This document shows positions 57,093 through 64,000 of a DNA stretch of 64,000 nucleotides, piece after piece. The notes below the pieces were generated by a model. It worked only from the letters and a program-made list of their open reading frames with translations. It ran no database searches and was not told the origin of the DNA. The stretch comes from Flavobacterium sp. 83 (GTDB lineage: Bacteria > Bacteroidota > Bacteroidia > Flavobacteriales > Flavobacteriaceae). The stretch covers positions 1,984,001-2,048,000 of the forward strand of contig NZ_JQMS01000001.1 of assembly GCF_000744835.1 (NCBI RefSeq), in the 5' to 3' direction. Within the stretch, counting starts at the first letter, position 1. Each line of letters begins with the position of its first letter. A program made the translations under genes and the position numbers.

Positions 57093-57418
57093 ATTCTTTA
57101 ACTAACCAAAACCAAAATAATAAATAACCAGTTTATTACTCTGCAAAGATCATATATATACGGATGTTATGCTGTTAAGATTTTGTTATTACTTTGTTGT
57201 ACATACGTTAAGTTTTTTTAACTTTAATCTATCAATTCCTTGTTATTGATTCTGTTTCAGAATCAACTTTGAAACTACCCCATTTTACCTGCCAACTTTG
57301 ATTCTCTTTTGTTGAAAAATGCAACTTGATTTTTTGCTAGTGTTTTTAGAGACACTTCAATTTTTTGTGTTTTTTAAGTTTTGTTATTGTTTGATGAAAA
57401 CTATTAAATTGTATTAAT

Positions 57419-58903
57419 ATGAAATCACATGAAAAACTTACAACAGCGTCCGGAAGACCATTTGCTGAAAATGAAAATTCGCAATCGGTAGGTTCACGAG
57501 GACCATTATTATTGCAGGATTATATTCTTCACGAAAAAATGGCTCATTTTAACAGAGAGCGCATTCCTGAACGAGTAGTACATGCAAAAGGTTCAGGAGC
57601 ATTTGGGACATTTACCGTAACACACGATATTACTAAATATACAAAAGCGAAAATCTTTTCTGAAATTGGAAAAGAAACTAAATTAGTGCTTCGATTTTCA
57701 ACCGTGGGAGGTGAAAGAGGCTCGGCTGATACAGAAAGAGATCCGCGAGGTTTTGCTATGAAATTTTACACCGAAGACGGGAATTGGGATTTAGTGGGTA
57801 ATAATACTCCCGTATTCTTTGTTAAAGATCCTAAAAAATTCGGAGACTTTATACATACCCAAAAACGAGATCCGTACACTAATATGAAATCGCCTACGAT
57901 GATGTGGGATTATTGGTCGCTTAATCCCGAGAGTTTGCATCAGGTATTAATATTGATGTCAGATCGGGGAACTCCTTTTGGCTATCGGCACATGCATGGT
58001 TTTGGGAGTCATACGTATTCGATGATAAATGCTGGTAATGAACGTGTTTATGTGAAATTTCATTTCATAACAGCGCAAGGAATTAAAAATTTTACAAATG
58101 AAGAAGCGGCTGAAATGAAATCACGTGATATGGATTTTGCGCAAAGAGATTTGTTTGAAAATATCGATAAAGGAAATTTTCCGCAATGGAATTTGAAAAT
58201 TCAAGTAATGACGGAAGAGCAAGCCAATTCACAGGACTATTATTTAAATCCCTTTGATTTGACTAAAGTTTGGCCTCATGGCGATTTCCCTTTGATTGAT
58301 GTTGGTGTTTTAGAATTAAATCAAAATCCACATAATTACTTTCAGGATATAGAACAAGTGGGATTTGCACCGGCACATATTGTGGATGGAATTGGCTATT
58401 CACCGGATAAAATGTTGCAAGGGCGATTGTTATCCTATCCTGATGCGCAGCGGTATCGCTTGGGGACTAATTATGAGCAAATCCCGGTAAACCGTTGCCC
58501 ATTTGCAACTAATAATTACCAGCGGGATGGACAAATGCGTGTAGATGGGAATGGAGGGAGCTATCCAAATTATTTTCCCAATAGTTTTGATGCTATGGAA
58601 ATAGACCAAGCTTATAAAGAACCGCCATTGGAAGTATTCAGTGATTTTGCCGACTGGTACGATAGAAATTGTGAAGGGGAGAATGACCATTATACCCAAC
58701 CGGGCAATTTATTTAAAATCATGACTCTGGAGCAACAGCAAAATACGATTAACAATATTATTGCTCATATGTCTGGCATCGAAGGTCCTAAAAAAGAAGA
58801 AATAGTAAACCGTCAATTGAATCATTGGTATAGAGCTGACGGTCGCATAGGGGCAGGAGTTGCTGCTGGATTAGGTGTTGACGTTGACTTGTTAGAAAGG
58901 TAA
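57419..58903 (+). CDS. katA: Catalase (monofunctional heme)
   Basis: A 494-residue clade 3 catalase that dismutates hydrogen peroxide. Active-site motifs are [14 protein letters not shown] (essential His), [13 protein letters not shown] (Asn), and the proximal heme Tyr in [14 protein letters not shown]. Residues of the NADPH-binding type (such as [11 protein letters not shown]) are also present. Small-subunit length with no C-terminal flavodoxin-like domain. It is a single gene after a 355-bp gap. No clear OxyR/PerR box was identified. Confidence 0.96.
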   Translation: MKSHEKLTTASGRPFAENENSQSVGSRGPLLLQDYILHEKMAHFNRERIPERVVHAKGSGAFGTFTVTHDITKYTKAKIFSEIGKETKLVLRFSTVGGERGSADTERDPRGFAMKFYTEDGNWDLVGNNTPVFFVKDPKKFGDFIHTQKRDPYTNMKSPTMMWDYWSLNPESLHQVLILMSDRGTPFGYRHMHGFGSHTYSMINAGNERVYVKFHFITAQGIKNFTNEEAAEMKSRDMDFAQRDLFENIDKGNFPQWNLKIQVMTEEQANSQDYYLNPFDLTKVWPHGDFPLIDVGVLELNQNPHNYFQDIEQVGFAPAHIVDGIGYSPDKMLQGRLLSYPDAQRYRLGTNYEQIPVNRCPFATNNYQRDGQMRVDGNGGSYPNYFPNSFDAMEIDQAYKEPPLEVFSDFADWYDRNCEGENDHYTQPGNLFKIMTLEQQQNTINNIIAHMSGIEGPKKEEIVNRQLNHWYRADGRIGAGVAAGLGVDVDLLER

Positions 58904-58924
58904 AAATTTTAAAATATCAAAAAA

Positions 58925-58951
58925 AAAATGCTCGCTAAAAGTGAGCATTTT
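58925..58951 (+). terminator. Terminator of katA
   Basis: Stem AAAATGCTC/GAGCATTTT, 22 bp after the stop. Confidence 0.75.
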
Positions 58952-59017
58952 GTATATAATAGATTTAATTATTTCTATGGGTTTCGGCTCTCTTCTTTGG
59001 AGAGGGTTGGTAGAATT

Positions 59018-59872
59018 CTAAGAAAATACCACCGTTTTATTATTGTAAACCATTGTTTTTCTCTCGGCATGCAATTTTATGGCCCGTGCCAAAACCATGC
59101 GTTCCAGATCTCGGCCTTTCATAATAAAATCTTCTATAGAATGGCTGTGTGAAACTCGGGCAATGTCTTGCTCGATGATTGGACCTTCATCTAATCCTTC
59201 GGTTACATAATGGCTGGTGGCACCAATAATTTTCACGCCGCGTTTAAAAGCAGAATGATACGGTTTTGCTCCAGGAAATGCCGGAAGAAAGGAATGATGA
59301 ATATTGATAATTTGATTTCTGTATTGCGCAATCAAATTAGGTGTGATAATCTGCATGTAGCGAGCCAAAACAATAAAGTCAATATGGTACTGATTCAGTA
59401 AATCAAGTTGCATTTGTTCCCCTTCGGCCTTAATATCTTTTGTGAAAGGAACATAATGAAATGGAATAGAAAAACGTTCTGCCACTGATTTTAAATCTTC
59501 ATGATTGCTGATGATTAAAGGAATTTCCAAGGGTAGTTCTCCAGCGCTGTAGCGTCCTAAAATGTCATACAAACAATGATCGTATTTAGATACAAATAAA
59601 GCCATTTTTGGTTTCTCATTCTGGGTGTACATTTCCCAGGACATATTAAATGGAGTTGCTAAATTTGCCTGGAAATGAATTTTGATTGCTTCAATATCCC
59701 AATTTTCAGCACTAAACTCACATTCCAAACGCATGAAAAAAACATTTTCATCGGCATCCACATGTTGGTCCAAATAAATAATGTTTCCATCAATTGAGGC
59801 AATATAATTAGTAACCGAGGCAATAATTGCTTTTTGGTCCTCGCAATGTATAAGTATGGTAATTTTTTGCAT
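59018..59872 (-). CDS. purU: Formyltetrahydrofolate deformylase
   Basis: A 284-residue enzyme releasing formate from 10-formyl-THF, tuning the one-carbon pool and supplying PurT. An N-terminal ACT domain (1-80, ITILIHCEDQKAIIASVTNYIA) precedes the formyltransferase domain with KMALFVSKYDHCLYDILGR, the catalytic NIHHSFLPAFPGAKPYHSAF and GATSHYVTEGLDEGPIIEQD. Length is close to E. coli PurU. Single gene. Confidence 0.95.
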   Translation of the reverse strand: MQKITILIHCEDQKAIIASVTNYIASIDGNIIYLDQHVDADENVFFMRLECEFSAENWDIEAIKIHFQANLATPFNMSWEMYTQNEKPKMALFVSKYDHCLYDILGRYSAGELPLEIPLIISNHEDLKSVAERFSIPFHYVPFTKDIKAEGEQMQLDLLNQYHIDFIVLARYMQIITPNLIAQYRNQIINIHHSFLPAFPGAKPYHSAFKRGVKIIGATSHYVTEGLDEGPIIEQDIARVSHSHSIEDFIMKGRDLERMVLARAIKLHAERKTMVYNNKTVVFS

Positions 59873-59995
59873 TAGATGTCTCTTTTCGGCTTTACTGATT
59901 AGTATTGAATCGTGTTTTCAAAACTAAACGTATTTCTTTTTATAAAAAAGTTTAATTTGTCTGTTTTATGTTTGAAAAAACAGCCCGGTTTTAAT

Positions 59996-60703
59996 TTATA
60001 TTTTGTCCTGCATTGCAAAAACCTTTTGTAATAACACAGAAGTTCTGGTACTCAAATTCGTTCGGATGTTTTTTTCTTCAACGGCAACCATCTTGAAAAC
60101 GCCAATCATTGCTTGATTAGTTACATAATCAGTCAAGTCAGGATTTACTTTATTTACTAATGGAATGCTGTTGTATTTTGTAATAATGTTGGTCCAAACT
60201 TTATCAGCACCTACTTTAGTGAATGAGTTTTTAATCACAGGGTTGAATTTCCCGTATAAAGCCGTTGAGGTACTGTTTTGTAAATAAGTAGTAGCCGAAC
60301 TTTGATTGCCCATCAAAATTGATTTGGCATCCATAAAAGTCATGTTTCTTACGGCATCGACAAATATAGGAGTTGCTTCCTTAACGGCATCTTCGGCAGC
60401 ACGATTCAACACTTTCAAGCCTTCATCAGCCAATGAACTCAGTCCAATTTTTCGTAAACCGGCATCTACTTTTCTTAATTCTGCGGGAAGTAAAATTTTA
60501 ACAGCTTCATTTCTATAAAAACCATCTACGGCAGTCAATTTTGTCACTTGTTTCGAAATTCCATTATTCAGCGCTTCTTTTAATCCGCCTGCAATATCAA
60601 CCCCGCCTATTCCTTGTGTTTGCGGTAATTGGTTCAAAACTTGTTGCATTTCTGCACAACTGGAAAGCGAAATTGCTACCGCTAAAATTAAAATTTTCTT
60701 CAT
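59996..60703 (-). CDS. DUF4197 lipoprotein
   Basis: A 235-residue lipoprotein. The lipobox is in ISLSSCAEM (Cys near 17). The rest is one DUF4197 alpha-helical domain: GLKEALNNGISKQVTKLT, AEDAVKEATPIFVDAVRNMTF and YNSIPLVNKVNPDLTDYVTNQAM. The family is wide in Proteobacteria and Bacteroidota with unknown role. ATG at 60703 is set by the signal peptide; the frame upstream to 60739 is leader sequence. Confidence 0.88.
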   Translation of the reverse strand: MKKILILAVAISLSSCAEMQQVLNQLPQTQGIGGVDIAGGLKEALNNGISKQVTKLTAVDGFYRNEAVKILLPAELRKVDAGLRKIGLSSLADEGLKVLNRAAEDAVKEATPIFVDAVRNMTFMDAKSILMGNQSSATTYLQNSTSTALYGKFNPVIKNSFTKVGADKVWTNIITKYNSIPLVNKVNPDLTDYVTNQAMIGVFKMVAVEEKNIRTNLSTRTSVLLQKVFAMQDKI

Positions 60704-60784
60704 CGTAAATTCATTATTGATTAATTCGCCTTTCAGCATTTGTAAAAATACTACTTATTCAAAAATAAAGCCAACTATTTTTTA

Positions 60785-60879
60785 GGAGCATAAACTTTAG
60801 GTTTATTAATCACGATTTGTCCCGCTTTACGCTGTATCCTCGCCAAAAAAAGCGAGGGATGCCGCTGCAATCGGGGCTA
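60785..60879 (+). repeat. Intergenic hairpin repeat, copy D
   Basis: GGAGC, a 25-bp AT-rich insert, the left block CCCGCTTTACGCTGTAT, the stem CCTCGC/GCGAGG (60838-60843, 60852-60857), the right block GGATGCCGCTGCAATC and end GGGGCTA. Between the DUF4197 gene and icmF. Confidence 0.75.
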
Positions 60880-60980
60880 AATAACAAAAATCTTTCTTAT
60901 TTATTAATAACAAGCGCTAGTATCAAATAATTTTTAAAATAAAATCGTAAATTGCAGTCTTAAATTATGATATTCACAAA

Positions 60981-63900
60981 ATGGAACAACAAAAACCATA
61001 TATCCCTAACAATAAAGTAAGAATTGTAACTGCAGCAGCTCTTTTTGACGGTCACGATGCCGCAATCAACATCATGCGTAGAATTATTCAGTCTACTGGT
61101 GTTGAGGTAATCCATTTAGGTCACGATAGAAGTGTGGAAGAAGTGGTCAACACAGCGATTCAAGAAGATGCTAATGCTATTGCAATAACTTCCTATCAAG
61201 GAGGACACAACGAATATTTCAAATACATGTACGACTTGCTTCAGGAAAAAGGAGCTGGACAAATTAAAATATTTGGAGGAGGAGGCGGTGTAATTCTTCC
61301 TTCAGAAATTGCTGAATTGCAAGCGTACGGAATCACTAGAATTTATGCTCCTGATGACGGTCGTGCTATGGGATTGCAGGGAATGATAAACGATTTAGTA
61401 CAACAATCTGATTATGCTATTGGAGATAAACTGACGGACGAAATCAATCATCTCGAAGAAAAAAATCCAAAGGCAATTGCAAGAATCATCTCGTCTGCAG
61501 AAAATTTTCCAGATGTAGCGTCTAAAACTTTGGAAGCCATCCAAAAAAAGAATGAAAACAGTACGATTCCGGTTCTTGGAATTACAGGAACAGGCGGAGC
61601 AGGAAAATCATCTTTGGTGGATGAATTAGTACGTCGTTTTCTAATTGATTTCCCCGAAAAAACAATCGGATTAATATCTGTAGATCCATCCAAACGCAAA
61701 ACGGGTGGCGCATTATTAGGAGATAGAATCCGAATGAACGCTATTAATAATCCTCGTGTTTACATGCGTTCATTGGCAACAAGACAATCCAATTTGGCTT
61801 TATCTAAATATGTTGCCGATGCAATTCAAGTAATTAAAGCGGCAAATTATGATATTATAATTCTGGAAACTTCTGGAATCGGGCAATCAGATACAGAAAT
61901 TATGGATCATTCTGATGTATCTTTATATGTAATGACACCGGAATTTGGTGCTGCAACCCAATTGGAAAAAATCGACATGCTTGATTTTGCTGATTTGGTA
62001 GCGATAAACAAATTCGACAAACGCGGTTCTCTGGATGCATTGAGAGACGTGAAAAAACAATACCAACGCAACCACAATCTGTGGGATGCTGATTTAGATA
62101 CACTTCCGGTTTTTGGGACAATTGCTTCGCAGTTCAATGACCCAGGAATGAATACGTTGTACAAAGCGATCATGGATAAAGTCCATGAAAAAACAAATTC
62201 TGATTTGAAATCAACGTTCCAAATCACGCGTGAAATGAGCGAGAAGATTTTCGTTATTCCACCACACAGAACCCGTTATTTATCTGAAATTGCTGAAAGC
62301 AACCGTAAATATGATGTTACTGCGGTAAGCCAAGAACAAGTTGCCCAAAAATTATACGGAATTTTCAAAACGATTGAAACCGTAGCTAAAAAAACTCCTG
62401 AGTTAAACAAAGCAGGAATTAATGATGATTCCGTTTTGCCAAGTGCTTTAGAATCGGAGAAACCAGGTGTTGCTGAGGACAAAATCTTTTTGAATCTTTT
62501 ACTGAATCAGTTTGATAAAGTAAAAATGGATTTGGATCCATACAATTGGGAAATCATTTTGACTTGGGACGAAAAAGTAAACAAGTACAAGAATCCAGTT
62601 TATACGTTTAAAGTTCGTGACAGAGAAATAAAAATGGCTACGCATACAGAGTCACTTTCGCATTCTCAAATCCCGAAAATTGCGTTGCCAAAGTACAAAG
62701 CTTGGGGAGATATTTTACGCTGGTGTTTGCAGGAAAATGTTCCTGGAGAATTTCCTTTTACCGCAGGATTGTATCCTTTCAAACGCGAAGGAGAAGATCC
62801 TTCTCGCATGTTTGCAGGTGAAGGTGGACCGGAAAGAACGAACAAACGTTTTCATTATGTAAGTGCAGGATTACCTGCAAAACGATTGTCGACTGCTTTT
62901 GACAGCGTCACTTTATACGGAAACAATCCACACGTACGTCCTGATATTTATGGAAAAATTGGTAATGCCGGAGTTTCTATTTGCTGTTTAGATGATGCTA
63001 AAAAACTATATTCTGGTTTCGATTTGGTTCATGCGATGACTTCGGTAAGTATGACTATCAATGGTCCGGCACCAATGTTATTAGGATTTTTCATGAATGC
63101 GGCGATTGATCAACAATGTGAGTTTTACATTAAAGAAAATGGTCTTGAAAAAGAAGTTGAAGCCAAAATCAACAAAATATATGCAGCTAAAGGAGTCGAA
63201 AGACCACATTATCAAGGCGATTTGCCAGAAGGAAATAACGGCTTAGGTTTGATGCTTTTGGGTGTTACTGGAGACCAGGTTTTACCTTTGGAAGTGTATG
63301 ACGAAATTAAAGCAAGAACGTTGTCTCAAGTTCGTGGAACTGTTCAGGCAGATATTCTCAAAGAAGACCAAGCACAAAACACTTGTATTTTCTCTACTGA
63401 ATTTGCCCTACGATTGATGGGTGACGTACAGGAATATTTCATTACTAAGAGTGTTAGAAATTTCTATTCGGTTTCTATTTCAGGATATCACATTGCTGAA
63501 GCGGGTGCGAATCCAATTACACAATTGGCTTTCACACTTTCGAATGGTTTCACGTATGTGGAATATTATTTGAGTCGAGGAATGAACATTAATGATTTTG
63601 GACCCAATTTATCGTTTTTCTTTTCGAATGGAGTGGATCCGGAATATGCCGTTATTGGTCGTGTAGCGCGTAAAATCTGGGCGAAAGCCATGAAAAATAA
63701 ATATGGAGCTAACGAACGTGCGCAAATGTTGAAATACCACATTCAAACTTCAGGGCGTTCTTTGCACGCACAGGAAATTGATTTCAATGATATTCGTACG
63801 ACTTTGCAAGCTTTGTATGCGATTTATGACAACTGTAATTCATTGCATACCAATGCGTATGATGAAGCAATCACAACACCTACGGAAGAGTCAGTGCGTC

Positions 63901-64000
63901 GTGCAATGGCAATTCAGTTGATTATCAATAAAGAATTAGGTCTTGCCAAAAATGAAAATCCAATTCAGGGAGCTTTCATTATCGAAGAATTGACAGATTT
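60981..64000 (+). CDS. icmF: Fused isobutyryl-CoA-type mutase IcmF, C-terminus beyond window
   Basis: At least 1006 residues, still open at the window end. Order of parts is B12-binding (1-140, [12 protein letters not shown] with axial His25), a MeaB-like GTPase chaperone (about 165-420, Walker [10 protein letters not shown] near 202, ETSGIGQSD), and the mutase TIM barrel (from about 530, [20 protein letters not shown]). This is the IcmF layout, which rearranges isobutyryl/n-butyryl-CoA (or related acyl-CoAs) with adenosylcobalamin and fuses the repair GTPase. The PFKREGEDP residues are IcmF-like, not those of methylmalonyl-CoA mutase. Substrate not proven. Confidence 0.9.
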   Translation, partial: MEQQKPYIPNNKVRIVTAAALFDGHDAAINIMRRIIQSTGVEVIHLGHDRSVEEVVNTAIQEDANAIAITSYQGGHNEYFKYMYDLLQEKGAGQIKIFGGGGGVILPSEIAELQAYGITRIYAPDDGRAMGLQGMINDLVQQSDYAIGDKLTDEINHLEEKNPKAIARIISSAENFPDVASKTLEAIQKKNENSTIPVLGITGTGGAGKSSLVDELVRRFLIDFPEKTIGLISVDPSKRKTGGALLGDRIRMNAINNPRVYMRSLATRQSNLALSKYVADAIQVIKAANYDIIILETSGIGQSDTEIMDHSDVSLYVMTPEFGAATQLEKIDMLDFADLVAINKFDKRGSLDALRDVKKQYQRNHNLWDADLDTLPVFGTIASQFNDPGMNTLYKAIMDKVHEKTNSDLKSTFQITREMSEKIFVIPPHRTRYLSEIAESNRKYDVTAVSQEQVAQKLYGIFKTIETVAKKTPELNKAGINDDSVLPSALESEKPGVAEDKIFLNLLLNQFDKVKMDLDPYNWEIILTWDEKVNKYKNPVYTFKVRDREIKMATHTESLSHSQIPKIALPKYKAWGDILRWCLQENVPGEFPFTAGLYPFKREGEDPSRMFAGEGGPERTNKRFHYVSAGLPAKRLSTAFDSVTLYGNNPHVRPDIYGKIGNAGVSICCLDDAKKLYSGFDLVHAMTSVSMTINGPAPMLLGFFMNAAIDQQCEFYIKENGLEKEVEAKINKIYAAKGVERPHYQGDLPEGNNGLGLMLLGVTGDQVLPLEVYDEIKARTLSQVRGTVQADILKEDQAQNTCIFSTEFALRLMGDVQEYFITKSVRNFYSVSISGYHIAEAGANPITQLAFTLSNGFTYVEYYLSRGMNINDFGPNLSFFFSNGVDPEYAVIGRVARKIWAKAMKNKYGANERAQMLKYHIQTSGRSLHAQEIDFNDIRTTLQALYAIYDNCNSLHTNAYDEAITTPTEESVRRAMAIQLIINKELGLAKNENPIQGAFIIEELTD

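Overview
The window is AT-rich chromosomal DNA from a Bacteroidota bacterium, most likely Flavobacterium or a close relative. The evidence is TAnnTTTG-type promoters with an upstream TTG, a protein ending in a type IX secretion (T9SS type B) sorting domain, single-chain SecDF, many short intergenic hairpin repeats, and families typical of the group (DUF1573, DUF4197, DUF5723, DUF6265). No rRNA, tRNA, CRISPR array or intact insertion sequence was seen.

Layout. 1-2.7 kb is the end of a surface-polysaccharide cluster (two GT4 enzymes, a sugar 3,4-ketoisomerase-like cupin, a GT2 enzyme). 2.7-9.4 kb holds ftsE, a large TPR protein, a PhzF-family isomerase and an outer-membrane beta-barrel. 9.5-15.5 kb holds a GreA-like protein and a compact gatC-gatA-gatB::aspS operon, in which a probably non-discriminating aspartyl-tRNA synthetase is fused to GatB, so the indirect route to Asn-tRNA is nearly one machine. 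15.6-17.7 kb is a small accessory pocket with an HEPN-motif protein, a decayed copy of the aspS 3' end, a secreted coiled-coil protein and the 3' remnant of a TrmH-family methyltransferase gene. 17.8-24 kb is core (gyrB, mdh, secDF). 24-27 kb has a PagL-like lipid A deacylase and a T9SS cell-surface protein. 27-36.8 kb is mainly core (lgt, yidD, cysS, folE, an aminotransferase, valS) with a retropepsin-PDZ protein and a DUF1573 protein. 37-42.5 kb includes an amino-acid permease and an iron-uptake pair (TonB siderophore receptor and PepSY membrane protein).

43-51.1 kb is the most variable part: topoisomerase III, a DUF1801/YdeI protein with a C-terminal CDGSH iron-sulfur motif, several small proteins, a SEFIR-domain gene broken by a frameshift and an in-frame stop next to a membrane protein, and an Abi_2 (AbiD/AbiF-type) HEPN protein behind a palindromic promoter. 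It resembles a small, decaying defence island embedded in repeats. 51.4-64 kb returns to core functions (prfA, pyrF, a periplasmic-binding-like protein, a hydrolase, catalase, purU, a DUF4197 lipoprotein) and ends inside icmF, a fused acyl-CoA mutase with its GTPase chaperone.

The strongest points for follow-up are the gatC-gatA-gatB::aspS arrangement with a divergent GatC, the aspS-tail duplication flanking an HEPN gene, the broken SEFIR/membrane-protein operon, and four copies of an intergenic hairpin repeat with conserved arms and a variable stem.
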